Counted from the stretch's first letter, positions 49,458 through 57,855 are shown. The stretch: 64,000 bases of DNA from Aeromonas jandaei (GCF_037890695.1 NZ_CP149571.1:1642001-1706000); one strand, 5' to 3'. The notes: generated by a model from the sequence alone, not told the origin. Numbers and translations: made by a program.

Positions 49458-49886
49458 TTACTTTTTCAGTTCTGCCAGCCAGTCAGGTTCTGGCGGCATA
49501 TCTATGTCAGGCCATCCTGGCTGGGCTGGCCAGTCTCTGAGAGATTGGTGATAAGTCAGCAGCTGGATATATTGTTGCTCTGTTATCGTAGAGTCAGCAC
49601 CGATAGACACTTCACTGCGATGGCGTTCAGCGATCCACATTGACGAGGCGATGGCTTCATCACGAGCGGCACGAGCGCTACTCTCTACCAGCTCTTTGCT
49701 CAGCGGTGGTTGGTCGGTCAATATTGGCCACCCTGCATCGTTTGACGTTATTAGCTGACCAGATGCCTGCCCTTTCTTCAGGTCTTCATATTCTTTTTCC
49801 GTTATCTCAACAGCTCCATCAGGTATCGCATCACGATGCAACTTAGATAAATAAAATCCGTTACTTTTTTTGCAATAAAAGATCAT
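49458..49886 (-). CDS. Tail-fibre assembly chaperone (Tfa/gpG type)
   Basis: 142-residue acidic protein beginning MIFYCKKSNGFYL, with ITEKEYEDLKKGQASG and the C-terminal PEPDWLAELKK common in phage tail-fibre assembly proteins. It follows H directly, as P2 G follows H, and would help the fibre fold. The upstream sequence is unusually A+T-rich. Specificity probably travels with the fibre. Confidence 0.85.
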   Translation of the reverse strand: MIFYCKKSNGFYLSKLHRDAIPDGAVEITEKEYEDLKKGQASGQLITSNDAGWPILTDQPPLSKELVESSARAARDEAIASSMWIAERHRSEVSIGADSTITEQQYIQLLTYHQSLRDWPAQPGWPDIDMPPEPDWLAELKK

Positions 49887-49888
49887 TT

Positions 49889-50968
49889 TTATTTACCTAT
49901 GCTAAACATTCTGAATGATATTGAGCCTGATGGGTTGAACATTGACATGACTGACATGGAAAACCCAGTTTTTGTCAGAGTGTGAACGAACGCATTCGCC
50001 GCTCCCCATGTCAGCGTCTGACCTGACGTTGTCGTTATCGGAATGGTAATAATGTTTTTTTCGATAAACGAAATAGGTAGTGTCGCGGACACTTGGCCTT
50101 GCCATACAGGTGTCGAAGCTCCTGTGGCCGTACTTTGAATCCATCCCTGAGTAGCTGATACATCGCACCACTGAAAAATAAAACCGCCCAGCCACGATGG
50201 AAGAGCAAGATAACCATTCTGGCCGATATTGAATGAAAACCCATATCTCAGTTTTTTTGGCGTTACCGCGACAGTGTCATCGTTACCTTCATCAGTCTGC
50301 AACTGCGTCGCCACTCTCAACATCCCGATCACAGTCTCAGTTGCTTGCTTGACCCATCCCCACAAGGTTTTGACCGTGACTACCGCATCCGCTTTCTGAT
50401 TGGCAGCAGTGTTTTCATTCACTTCTGCCTGGGTCGCGTAGCGGGTGAAGCCTTTTGCTGTTTCGCTGGCGTCCGGGTGGTCTCTGCTTTCCTTATGAGC
50501 CTTCATCACATCATCGACATATTTGCGGGTTGCCAGCACCACTGACGGGTCAATCTTTAGTTCGACGGCGCTGGTGTCACTGACGATCAGCACCATGCGG
50601 ATGATTTGGGTGCGGCCCGCGCCACTGGTGAGCAGCGGCTTGTAGGTATCCGGCACATTGGCGATGGCGATCAGGGTATTGCTGTCATCGTACAGGCCGA
50701 CGCAGCGTATCCACCATCCGCCCACGTCTTCCGGGATGATCTGCTCTGCAACCAGTTGGGATGCGGCGAGCGGGTCGGCGAACAGGGTGTTGATGGCGGC
50801 GCGGCGTTTTTCGCCCGGGATGGCTGTCATTGCCGGATCGGGTGCTACCGGTTGGCCGTTGCCATCGCCCACCGCCATCTGGGTGAGCTTGAGCGGTACC
50901 CCCAGCGCAATGGCGTTGGCGAGTTTGGCCGCTCCGGCAGTGGTCAGGATGGCTCCAAAGTTGCTCAT
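49889..50968 (-). CDS. H: Tail fibre protein H
   Basis: Receptor-binding fibre, 359 aa, against 669 in P2, so this is a short form. The N-terminal attachment domain is of DUF3751 type (LTTAGAAKLANAIALGVPLKLTQMAVGDGNG). A middle stalk carries the RKYVDDVMKAHKESRDHPDASE repeat region. The C-terminal part (about 240-359) recalls the gp53-like receptor domain (IGQNGYLALPSWLGGFIFQW). The C-terminal third is visibly richer in A+T than the rest, a sign of modular exchange. Confidence 0.9.
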   Translation of the reverse strand: MSNFGAILTTAGAAKLANAIALGVPLKLTQMAVGDGNGQPVAPDPAMTAIPGEKRRAAINTLFADPLAASQLVAEQIIPEDVGGWWIRCVGLYDDSNTLIAIANVPDTYKPLLTSGAGRTQIIRMVLIVSDTSAVELKIDPSVVLATRKYVDDVMKAHKESRDHPDASETAKGFTRYATQAEVNENTAANQKADAVVTVKTLWGWVKQATETVIGMLRVATQLQTDEGNDDTVAVTPKKLRYGFSFNIGQNGYLALPSWLGGFIFQWCDVSATQGWIQSTATGASTPVWQGQVSATLPISFIEKNIITIPITTTSGQTLTWGAANAFVHTLTKTGFSMSVMSMFNPSGSISFRMFSIGK

Positions 50969-51618
50969 GCTGTCCTCGTGTTGTTGGTAAGTGGGTTGAT
51001 GGTGATGGTGTCTATGGTGTGGGTGATGCCGCCGTGCCAGCTATGGCCAGAGACCACGATGGGACCCGGCTGGTATGGGTAAACGGTCAGTTCCTCCCCC
51101 AGATAGCAGGCGGCGCCAAGATAGGCTTTGCCTCTACTTTCCAGACTGATGGCGAGCCCTGTCATGTGGCGAGTCAGCGGTTTAGCGTCGTCAATGAGCC
51201 GCTCCAGCTCGGCGTACATCTCGGCGGTGATGCCGGTGTCGAGCACGCCAACATCGAGCTTGAAGGTGCCCGGTGCTGCGTTCGGGGTTTGCTGATACCA
51301 GTGCAGCACCCGGATCAGGTAGCCGAGCGGGGCGACGGCGCGACGGATGGCGCCGACGGTGCCCTTGTGGCGATGCACGAACGGCGCGTTGGCGATGACT
51401 TTGCGCTTGGTTGCCTCTGTCCAGTTTTCATCCCAGCGATCGACTGACCGCTCTGCGGCCAGGCTGGGCAGGCGCCAGACCGGGCAGGTGTGTGGGTTCC
51501 AGAGGGTGCGCAGCACATCAACCGGCAGTTCGCAGGCTTTGGCGTTGACGGTGGCCAGCCTGCGCTCGGTTGGGGTGGCATTGGGTGGCAGCAGATCGCG
51601 ATGCGGTTGATCGGTCAT
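50965..51618 (-). CDS. I: Phage baseplate protein I
   Basis: gpI-family baseplate protein. Start DLLPPNATPTERRLATVNAKACELPVDVL, with YLIRVLHWYQQTP and VYPYQPGPIVVSG. 217 aa; P2 gpI is 176. Overlaps J and H by four bases each. Confidence 0.93.
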   Translation of the reverse strand: MTDQPHRDLLPPNATPTERRLATVNAKACELPVDVLRTLWNPHTCPVWRLPSLAAERSVDRWDENWTEATKRKVIANAPFVHRHKGTVGAIRRAVAPLGYLIRVLHWYQQTPNAAPGTFKLDVGVLDTGITAEMYAELERLIDDAKPLTRHMTGLAISLESRGKAYLGAACYLGEELTVYPYQPGPIVVSGHSWHGGITHTIDTITINPLTNNTRTA

Positions 51619-52514
51619 GTTGCGGCCTCTACGGTGTACTTGGTGCAGTAGGCAGCTTGGGTATCGGTCGGGATGATGTCAGTCCAGCCGACCAGCTCGA
51701 CCCATGTCACGCCCGGCACATGCAGCACGGCCTTGATGGCGGAGTCAGCGATTCGCACGCCGATCCGTTTGCGCGGGTTTACCCATGCGGCCAAGGCATC
51801 GCGTGCGGCTTTCAATGCCATCTCTTTTTCTGCGCCGGTGAGTTCCATGTGCAGTTTGGCGGTGATGGTGTAGTGCAGGATCCCCGCGCTCTGGGTGGTG
51901 AGGCGGTCGGCAACCGGTATGCGGTCTTCGTCTCGGCATTCCGCATCGGCTTTGGCGATCAGTTCAGCGCTGGCGGTGCCGTCTCCCTCGCTGCTGATGA
52001 TGGATACCACGGCCACAGCACCGCTTGGGCTTATGGCTTTGGCGTCGATGATGCGGCCATCTGCCGAACGCGCAAAGTATTCGTATGATCCTCTTGGGCC
52101 CGCTGTGCTCATGGCATCCCACGCCATCAGTGCGCGTTCGCGCAGGGCTTCGTCGCTTTCCATGATTGTTGGGATCGGCGGGGTGGAGGTGTCGTCCCCC
52201 TTCTGCACGACCAGCCGCTCGACATTCCAGTTTGCCACCAGATTATCGAGGTCTGCCCCTTCTGCCCATGCCAGCATATTGGACACTGACGCGCTGTTGA
52301 TGCGGGCGCGCAGGATCAGCTCGCGGTAGGCGTTCTCTTGCAGGTGCTTGGTGATGGGTTCCGATTCTAGCGCCAGCGTGGCGGTGATAGCGGCCTGCTG
52401 GTCTGCCGGATAGAGAGCGATCAGGGCTGTCTTGCGCTCGGCAAGGATTGCCTCGTAGTCGAGCAGTTCGACGGCATCCGGTGCCGGCAGTTTGGAGAGG
52501 TCGATGATGTTCAT
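51615..52514 (-). CDS. J: Phage baseplate protein J
   Basis: Baseplate wedge protein (baseplate_J family). The ATG at 52514 (MNIIDLSKLPAPDAVELLDYE) overlaps the W stop as ATGA and matches P2 gpJ. 299 aa, 302 in P2. Contains DDTSTPPIPTIMESDEALRERAL and GPRGSYEYFARS. Confidence 0.95.
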   Translation of the reverse strand: MNIIDLSKLPAPDAVELLDYEAILAERKTALIALYPADQQAAITATLALESEPITKHLQENAYRELILRARINSASVSNMLAWAEGADLDNLVANWNVERLVVQKGDDTSTPPIPTIMESDEALRERALMAWDAMSTAGPRGSYEYFARSADGRIIDAKAISPSGAVAVVSIISSEGDGTASAELIAKADAECRDEDRIPVADRLTTQSAGILHYTITAKLHMELTGAEKEMALKAARDALAAWVNPRKRIGVRIADSAIKAVLHVPGVTWVELVGWTDIIPTDTQAAYCTKYTVEAAT

Positions 52515-52870
52515 GATGTTGCTCCGGTCGGTAACTGGACGGTGCCGGATTCGAGCAGTCCGTTGTCGGCGCGGCGCCATGTGATGGTGACGGCGCAGCC
52601 GCCGCCCAGTTCAGGGGCTCCGATCTCGACTTTGGTGATGCGGATGCGCGGTTCCCAGAGGGTGAGCGCGTGAACGGTGGCGGCCATTAGGCGCAGGCGG
52701 GTGGCGCCGTGCTGGGGTTGGTCGATGAGGCTGAATATCTCGCTTCCGTAGTCGCGGCGCATGACGCGGGTGCCTATGGGGGTGGTGAGAATATCCCGCA
52801 CCGATTGCAGGATGTGGGCGGTCTCGCTGATGGTGCGGCCATTGGCTGCATTCATGCCCAGCCAGTTCAT
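52511..52870 (-). CDS. W: Phage baseplate protein W (gp25-like)
   Basis: Baseplate wedge protein of the GPW/gp25 lysozyme-like fold. LQSVRDILTTPIGTRVMRRDYGSEIFSLID is the family signature. 119 aa. Overlaps V by four bases. Confidence 0.95.
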   Translation of the reverse strand: MNWLGMNAANGRTISETAHILQSVRDILTTPIGTRVMRRDYGSEIFSLIDQPQHGATRLRLMAATVHALTLWEPRIRITKVEIGAPELGGGCAVTITWRRADNGLLESGTVQLPTGATS

Positions 52871-53412
52871 ACGGGGCCCCCTGATTTATCGCTGCCGCGC
52901 TGCACGTCTTTGTGGCCGTGGGTGGTGACTTCTATGCCGCCGACATTGGCTGTTTCGAAGATTGCGCGCTTGGCTTTGAGCAGGTTTGAGCACTCGACCA
53001 CAGGAGTGTTTGCCTTCACTGATTCTGCGGCGCTGATGATGGCTTTCTTGATGCCTGCTGCGGTGAGTTCACCGGTGCTCGGGTTGTATTCGATGACCGC
53101 GCCGTCGGGGTATTCGATGCGGTCTAGATCGCCGTTGTCATCGGCGGCCAGCGGTTCTTGGTGCTTGTCCTGGTAGATGCCAGCCAAGACAAAGGCGTTG
53201 CTCAGGTCACCGCCAAGGCTGAACAGGATCACCTGCTCACCGACGCTCGGGCGCATGCGGCGGCGGGTTCTACCAGCGCGCAGCACCAGATAGGGCCGCC
53301 AGTTGGTGTGGTTGCCCTTGGTTTCGACTCGGCATTCACCAGATCGCACCTCGGTCACGGTGCCGATGCGGATCAGGTCGTCGATTTTGCGGAGTAGTTC
53401 GATGATGTTCAT
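52867..53412 (-). CDS. V: Phage baseplate spike protein V
   Basis: Trimeric membrane-piercing spike. OB fold at the N terminus (about 15-95), then a beta-helix (IEYPDGAVIEYNPSTGELTAAG) and a C-terminal HGH motif (THGHKDVQRG) likely to bind the apical metal ion. 181 aa. The start codon has no ribosome binding site, and its distance to the upstream palindrome (58 bases from the centre) would place the transcription start at or next to the ATG. Confidence 0.93.
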   Translation of the reverse strand: MNIIELLRKIDDLIRIGTVTEVRSGECRVETKGNHTNWRPYLVLRAGRTRRRMRPSVGEQVILFSLGGDLSNAFVLAGIYQDKHQEPLAADDNGDLDRIEYPDGAVIEYNPSTGELTAAGIKKAIISAAESVKANTPVVECSNLLKAKRAIFETANVGGIEVTTHGHKDVQRGSDKSGGPV

Positions 53413-53458
53413 GAGGGGGAGTGTGTTTTGCCACAGCCCCCCTTTGCTACCTGCTGCC

Positions 53459-53481
53459 GTTGTAAACGGCGGTTTTACAAC
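53459..53481. promoter_or_regulatory. Late-promoter activator site upstream of V (PV)
   Basis: Perfect dyad GTTGTAAA-N7-TTTACAAC, centre 53470, overlapping the last codons of S. With its flank it is identical, in reverse complement, to the O/P site over about 25 bases. Position matches P2 PV. Confidence 0.78.
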
Positions 53482-53921
53482 GAGGCGGTGAGGCTTTTAA
53501 GCAGGCTGTCTTCAATCCGGTCTATGTCGGCGTCGGTGATGCCGATCAGGTTGCGCTCAGGGTATTGCACCTCTTTGCCATTGATTTTGTCGCGCAGGCC
53601 GAAGTGATGGATGGTGGCGAGCCGGTTGGCGCTGCCGGTGAATTCGACTGTTGCCTCGTTGGCGGTGGCAGTGGCTTTTAACCATGCCGGTTTGACCAGC
53701 TTGGCGAACATCTTGCGGCGAATGGCGCCACGTTTGGCGCGTGGCTTGCGCGGTGACATTGCGGTGCCATCCGGCTGTTTGTTGGCGCGGATTCGTTCAG
53801 CCTGAGTGGCCCGCATCGTGCGGGCAAGGTCTGCGGCCAGCTTGCGGCGCTCTGGTGCGCTGAGTTGCTGGAGCAGGGCAGCGGCTTGGTCTCCTAGTTG
53901 CTGGAGGGCGTCGGCGGCCAT
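53475..53921 (-). CDS. S: Phage tail completion protein S
   Basis: gpS-family (phage virion morphogenesis) protein needed for tail-head joining. Basic middle segment (MSPRKPRAKRGAIRRKMF), then HHFGLRDKINGKEVQYPERNLIG, the family signature. 148 aa. Overlaps R by 28 bases and ends inside the PV site. Confidence 0.93.
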   Translation of the reverse strand: MAADALQQLGDQAAALLQQLSAPERRKLAADLARTMRATQAERIRANKQPDGTAMSPRKPRAKRGAIRRKMFAKLVKPAWLKATATANEATVEFTGSANRLATIHHFGLRDKINGKEVQYPERNLIGITDADIDRIEDSLLKSLTASL

Positions 53922-54373
53922 GGTTGGTGCTCCCCGTTGATAAAGATTTCCCAGGTGATGCCGTCATAGGGGTCTTCTGGCGGTTCAGGTACGTGCTGCC
54001 AGCCGATCCCCTCTTCTGTTTTGGTGACGATGACCCGTTCGGTGAGCTGGATGGTGATCAGCAGGTCATAGAGGTCACCGGCCAGCAGTTCAGACTCGAC
54101 CTTGATGGCGTTCTCCCGCTTGTCCGGGTTGGTGAACAGCTCCGGCTGGTTTTGGCGTAGCCATGCCAGCAGCGGCACGACCAGTTGATCCGGGTGGCCC
54201 GCAAAGTCGATGACGCCAATGGATAGCGGGTATTGCCACTCGAACGATAGGGAGTGCGCGCCAGTGGCGACGATGCGCCCATCGCCCACGGTGAGGATCA
54301 GGCGCTCTGGATTTTGCGCCAGTTGCTGGACGCAGCTGGCGATCACTTCACGGATGGCTGCCGGTTTGAGCAT
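53894..54373 (-). CDS. R: Phage tail completion protein R
   Basis: gpR-family tail completion protein. MLKPAAIREVIASCVQQLAQNPERLILTVGDG and PYDGITWEIFINGEH are typical. 159 aa, 155 in P2. Its start overlaps the Rz1 stop. Confidence 0.92.
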   Translation of the reverse strand: MLKPAAIREVIASCVQQLAQNPERLILTVGDGRIVATGAHSLSFEWQYPLSIGVIDFAGHPDQLVVPLLAWLRQNQPELFTNPDKRENAIKVESELLAGDLYDLLITIQLTERVIVTKTEEGIGWQHVPEPPEDPYDGITWEIFINGEHQPWPPTPSSN

Positions 54374-54620
54374 GGTTCCTCCGGTTGCACTGGATTACGG
54401 CATCGACCTTGGCGGCGCAGGTTGCCCATGCGGCCTCGGTGGCGGTCAGCATGTCGAGCAGATCGCCGTTATTGAGCGGATCCGCCGGCGGCAGCTGGCA
54501 GGGGGCCGGAGCTGGACAGGTGAGCCTGATAATCTGCGGCGCCGGTGATGGCGGGACGCTGGAGCAGGCCGACAACAGCAGCAGGCAGATAGCTATCAGC
54601 CCAAGACTTAAGTTCAGCAT
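54348..54620 (-). CDS. Rz1-type outer-membrane spanin lipoprotein (LysC)
   Basis: o-spanin. The ATG at 54620 gives a lipoprotein signal with lipobox LLSAC followed by a Pro-rich segment (SSVPPSPAPQ). 90 aa. Most of the gene is embedded out of frame in the Rz gene, the usual spanin overlap. Confidence 0.85.
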   Translation of the reverse strand: MLNLSLGLIAICLLLLSACSSVPPSPAPQIIRLTCPAPAPCQLPPADPLNNGDLLDMLTATEAAWATCAAKVDAVIQCNRRNHAQTGSHP

Positions 54621-54942
54621 TTTCACGTTTGAGCCTCGCGATGGTTTGTGCGCGGGTGGCGGCGGTGGTGGCCAGCTGGTCAAGCTGGCCCTGCAACTGC
54701 TGGGCGGCGGTGGCCTGCACCGTCAGTTGTTCTGTGAGGGTGCCGATTGCGCTGTCTTTGGCCCGCTCCCGCAGCGCTGCCTCTTTGGCCTTGTCGTCGG
54801 CGGCCTTGAGGTCGCTTTGCAGGGTGGTGACCTGCCCCTCTGCCTTGGCGGCGGAGCGGGCTGACCAGCCCCAGCCGCCCATGGTGACGGCCAAGGCCAG
54901 TAGCAGCCAGGTAATTGGGGAGCGCAGGAGATTACGCCACAT
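54469..54942 (-). CDS. Rz-type inner-membrane spanin (LysB)
   Basis: i-spanin. N-terminal membrane helix (WLLLALAVTMGGWGW), then a long coiled coil with Ala/Gln/Lys heptads, ending RLKRENAELKSWADSYLPAAV and a short tail that meets Rz1. 157 aa. With Rz1 it fuses inner and outer membranes in the last step of lysis. Confidence 0.9.
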   Translation of the reverse strand: MWRNLLRSPITWLLLALAVTMGGWGWSARSAAKAEGQVTTLQSDLKAADDKAKEAALRERAKDSAIGTLTEQLTVQATAAQQLQGQLDQLATTAATRAQTIARLKRENAELKSWADSYLPAAVVGLLQRPAITGAADYQAHLSSSGPLPAAAGGSAQ

Positions 54943-55441
54943 AATCGATCCCCCAGAAATCCATTCCCTCAGCGCGCAGGACGCTGTTGCACGGCATTAC
55001 CACCACCGTATCAACAAAGGTTTCTGCCTTGGCGAGCAGCTTGTTGAGCACTCTGTCGCCCGAGGCTTTCATCAGGTCGAAACCCGGGCGCGGGGTGGTC
55101 GTGTAGTAGCCGGTCGGCATGATGGGGATATCAAGCTGGTTCTCATACCAGTCAAACTCGTCAAAAAACCAACAGGCGTCGCTGTCTTTGATGAGCGCTT
55201 CCAGAATTTCCCGCTCGGCTTGGGGAAGCTCGTTTCTTCGGTTGATGTTGAGCAGGTCGCAGCTGGTGACGTATGCCCCTTTGACCTTGCTGGCAATGTC
55301 CAGAAACATCCACAGGTGCTCTTTATCCAGCGGCGACGACAGCACAATGACAACCTTTTTGCCTTCCTTCCGCTTATTGTTCGCGACTGCTATCAGACGG
55401 GTTGTTTTGCCCGTCATCCGGCCTGTGATTTCAATGTGCAT
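54932..55441 (-). CDS. Predicted P-loop NTPase of unknown function in the lysis cassette
   Basis: The ATG at 55441 has AGGAGG seven bases upstream. The 169 residues start with a GRMTGKTT nucleotide-binding loop (one residue shorter than the standard Walker A) and contain DSDACWFFDEFD, a Walker B-like segment. The rest has an alpha/beta pattern. It resembles compact phage or terminase-like NTPases but not any family I can name. P2 has nothing at this place; it lies between endolysin and Rz, overlapping both by about ten bases, so it is translated with the lysis genes. Confidence 0.72.
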   Translation of the reverse strand: MHIEITGRMTGKTTRLIAVANNKRKEGKKVVIVLSSPLDKEHLWMFLDIASKVKGAYVTSCDLLNINRRNELPQAEREILEALIKDSDACWFFDEFDWYENQLDIPIMPTGYYTTTPRPGFDLMKASGDRVLNKLLAKAETFVDTVVVMPCNSVLRAEGMDFWGIDYVA

Positions 55442-56252
55442 CTGCCACCTCCTGCACCGGATAGACCTTGGCAAAGTGGTCGTATGCCTCGGCCAGCTTG
55501 GTGTCGTAGCTGTTTTCTTTGTAGGCGGGGCCGTTGTAGCGGCGGGCCACGTCGGCCCACTTGCCCGCCTTGAGCGCCTTGTGCAGCTGCGGATCCTGCT
55601 CGATAAAGCCGACCACGGCGCGCAGGTGCTCGGTTTCGCTACGCTGCATGGCGGTCATCCAGTCGTCTGCCGAGGCGTAGCCCAGCGCCTGCCAGTGGTA
55701 GCCCATCACCTGGAACATGCCCCAGCTGGCCGACTCAATGGCGGCGGCGCGGTGCAGGGTCATTGCGGTTTGCAGGCGGGCCCATTCGGCAGGGCCGCCC
55801 TGATAGCCGCCGCGCTTGGTGTTGCAGAGGGCCGGATAGAGGCCCGCAATGCGGTTTGCTTCGGCTTCTCCTTGATGGGTGGCCAGTTGCTTGAAGAAGA
55901 CATGGCGCTCGAACAGCAGGCGCGGGCGCTGGCAGTCGTCGAACCCTTCGCCAGCGGCTTCGACCTGGGCGAAGGCGGCGAGCTTGGCCAGTTCGACACC
56001 GAGGCGATCGGCGGCTTGCTGCAGATCGGTGATGGTGAGCTGGTTGCCTATGGCTGCCCCGCGCAGGGCTGCCATGGTGCGCGGCCCTGCCTGCCCGATG
56101 GCGACGATGAGGTGATCACGCTGGAAGGCGAGCACGGCTTGCTCGGTGGCGTCACCAAACCAGCCATCGGCGTCCACCTTGTAGCCTGCCCGGGTAAGCA
56201 GTTGTTGCAGTTCGGCCACTGGTGCGCCGATGGCGCCTTTTTTGAGGGTCAT
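55431..56252 (-). CDS. Phage endolysin: peptidoglycan-binding plus N-acetylmuramidase (DUF3380)
   Basis: Degrades peptidoglycan at lysis. N-terminal peptidoglycan-binding domain (about 1-65: AVLAFQRDHLIVAIGQAGPRT). A muramidase domain follows (about 75-265), with catalytic Glu in AQVEAAGEGF and the family features RPRLLFERHVFFK, SWGMFQVMGYHWQALGY and YNGPAY. 273 aa. There is no signal peptide, so it relies on a holin. This type replaces the P2 gpK lysozyme. Confidence 0.9.
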   Translation of the reverse strand: MTLKKGAIGAPVAELQQLLTRAGYKVDADGWFGDATEQAVLAFQRDHLIVAIGQAGPRTMAALRGAAIGNQLTITDLQQAADRLGVELAKLAAFAQVEAAGEGFDDCQRPRLLFERHVFFKQLATHQGEAEANRIAGLYPALCNTKRGGYQGGPAEWARLQTAMTLHRAAAIESASWGMFQVMGYHWQALGYASADDWMTAMQRSETEHLRAVVGFIEQDPQLHKALKAGKWADVARRYNGPAYKENSYDTKLAEAYDHFAKVYPVQEVADAH

Positions 56253-56563
56253 GGTTGAAACCTCCGGTAGATGTCAGTGGCATGGCTTGGGCGCGTGTGG
56301 CGGCGCGGCAGCAGGCGCATGACCGAGCCGCGCGATCCGATCAGGGCGGTGAGCACCACGGCAGCCAGCAGCACGGCAGCCGGATCCGGTGCAGGCATGG
56401 CTCCGAGCAGGACGCGCAGCGGCACCGAGCCCGCCGCTACGGTGAGCAGCCACGCCAGCAGGGCAGGGATGGGGCGATAGTCGCCCCCGTTGCGGTTGAA
56501 GGTTGCCAGCCGGATGGCGATGGCGGCACATATCAGCGCGTAGAGGATGGTCAGCATGTGCAT
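56249..56563 (-). CDS. Phage holin-like membrane protein (3TM, Phage_holin_3 type)
   Basis: The ATG at 56563 (AAGGGGG upstream) gives a 104-residue protein with three hydrophobic segments (about 3-20, 34-52, 62-80) and a basic C terminus. It overlaps the endolysin start (ATGA) and lies one base after the next holin gene. A pore-forming or holin-accessory role is inferred from topology and place. Confidence 0.8.
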   Translation of the reverse strand: MHMLTILYALICAAIAIRLATFNRNGGDYRPIPALLAWLLTVAAGSVPLRVLLGAMPAPDPAAVLLAAVVLTALIGSRGSVMRLLPRRHTRPSHATDIYRRFQP

Positions 56564-56564
56564 G

Positions 56565-56927
56565 TCAGCCCCCTTTGCGGAGTTTGAGCAGGTCATCCGG
56601 CGCTTTGCGCAAGACCCACTGCAGCAGGTGGACGGCCAGCGCCGAGGCGAGCAGGGCGCCGACGGCCTTGGGCACTTCGACGCTCTGCGGCAGGAAGCTG
56701 GCCAGCACGGCGGCAACCAGCGGGGCAGCCAGCGCACCGGCGACAAAGGCGGCGATGAACAGTCCCGCCTTGCGCAGGTTGCCGAGTTCGGCGGTGGTGG
56801 CGATGAAGACCAGCGCCCCGGCGAATGCGCCAAGGAGCACGCCGGGATCTACGCCGGGGAATAGCGACAGCAGGGCCAGCCCGGTGAGGGCGCTGGTTGC
56901 TGCACTGGATGAGATTGGTTCTGGCAT
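56565..56927 (-). CDS. Phage holin-like membrane protein
   Basis: 120 residues with three to four hydrophobic segments and a positively charged C terminus (LRKAPDDLLKLRKGG). AGGAG ribosome binding site seven bases upstream. One of two tandem small membrane genes before the endolysin; one may be the holin and the other an antiholin or accessory. Confidence 0.8.
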   Translation of the reverse strand: MPEPISSSAATSALTGLALLSLFPGVDPGVLLGAFAGALVFIATTAELGNLRKAGLFIAAFVAGALAAPLVAAVLASFLPQSVEVPKAVGALLASALAVHLLQWVLRKAPDDLLKLRKGG

Positions 56928-56948
56928 CGTGCTCTCCTGGTGCTGTTG

Positions 56949-57179
56949 TTATCGTTTGCCGCCAAATTGGCGTGCGGTTTGGAATTCGTGGATGGTCTGG
57001 CAGTCGGCGCAGCGTTCGCAGCCCCGGATCGCTTCTCTGCGCTCTTGCGGGATCGGGTCGTCGCAGTCGATGCAGTAGTGGGGGCCGGTGCCGCTGATGC
57101 GGGCGGCGTGGATGCGGGCCGCAAGCTGCTGCTCGCTGATGTCTGCCAGTCGTTCAAGTTCGTCGTCGAGGCGGCTCAT
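56949..57179 (-). CDS. TraR/DksA-type C4 zinc-finger protein
   Basis: 76-aa protein whose C-terminal half has CIDC-N14-CERC zinc-finger spacing (YCIDCDDPIP...GCERCADCQ), as in TraR and phage DksA homologues. The N-terminal part is a short helix (LDDELERLADISEQQLAAR). Such proteins bind RNA polymerase in the secondary channel and change promoter choice without ppGpp. It sits between X and the holins in the late transcript; weak ribosome binding site. Confidence 0.87.
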   Translation of the reverse strand: MSRLDDELERLADISEQQLAARIHAARISGTGPHYCIDCDDPIPQERREAIRGCERCADCQTIHEFQTARQFGGKR

Positions 57180-57181
57180 GG

Positions 57182-57385
57182 TTAGTCCCATAGCTGGATC
57201 AGTGGCGCGGCGGCTTGGGTCGGGGTATCCGGCAGGGTGATAAGAGTGCCCATCGGCAGGATGGGCCCCAGTTCTGCCAGCCCCGGATTTATGGTCAGCA
57301 CCTGTTCGGTGATGCCCGCGGTGTAGCCGTAGTGCCGGTTGATGATGAGGTCGAGGGTTTCCCCCTGTTGGGCGCGTAGCTGCAT
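57182..57385 (-). CDS. X: Phage tail protein X (LysM)
   Basis: 67-aa tail protein with a LysM-like fold (QGETLDLIINRHYGYT, INPGLAELGPILPMGTLITLP). Same place as P2 X. Shares one base with the L stop. Confidence 0.95.
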   Translation of the reverse strand: MQLRAQQGETLDLIINRHYGYTAGITEQVLTINPGLAELGPILPMGTLITLPDTPTQAAAPLIQLWD

Positions 57386-57855
57386 CAGATGAGTTCGACC
57401 GTGGTGTGGGTTTCGCCGAGGATGTCGCGGATGGCAAAGCGGGCATCGCGGTAGAGGTCGTCGGCGGTGAGGTTGCGCGGTTCGGCATCTTTGACCGCTT
57501 CGGCGGTGGCCGAGCTGTCCAGATAGCGCTCGTAGAGGTTGGCGCGGGCCATGCTGTAGACGGCGCGGCGATACCAGTGAACCAGCACGGATTCACCGGC
57601 GATAGTCTGTGATGGCACGTCGGCCAGCTCGGCATGACCTTCCCCCTGGCGGTTGATTGCCCAGCCGCTCAGATCGCTGTTGACTGCTGCGATGGCGTCA
57701 ATCACGGCATGGCGCAGCCGTTCGGTGGTGACGGTGCCATCGGTGCGCATGATGGCGCGCACGTCTGCCAGTTTGATGACCGGCCAGAATGTGGCGCTGG
57801 CGATTTCGCCTTCGTCTTTGTTGGCCGGATTGGTGGGGATGAATCCTGATGTCAT
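57385..57855 (-). CDS. L: Phage head completion protein L
   Basis: gpL-family head completion protein that seals the capsid after packaging. 156 aa, 169 in P2, with FWPVIKLADVRAIMRTDGTVT and RRAVYSMARANLYERY. AAGGAG ribosome binding site. About 100 bases separate it from the M stop. Confidence 0.94.
   Translation of the reverse strand: MTSGFIPTNPANKDEGEIASATFWPVIKLADVRAIMRTDGTVTTERLRHAVIDAIAAVNSDLSGWAINRQGEGHAELADVPSQTIAGESVLVHWYRRAVYSMARANLYERYLDSSATAEAVKDAEPRNLTADDLYRDARFAIRDILGETHTTVELI

Noticed and set aside
56564..56833. 90-residue upstream extension of the small holin frame
   Set aside because: Pro/Arg/Ser-rich shadow of the other holin gene; the ATG at 56563 has a ribosome binding site.
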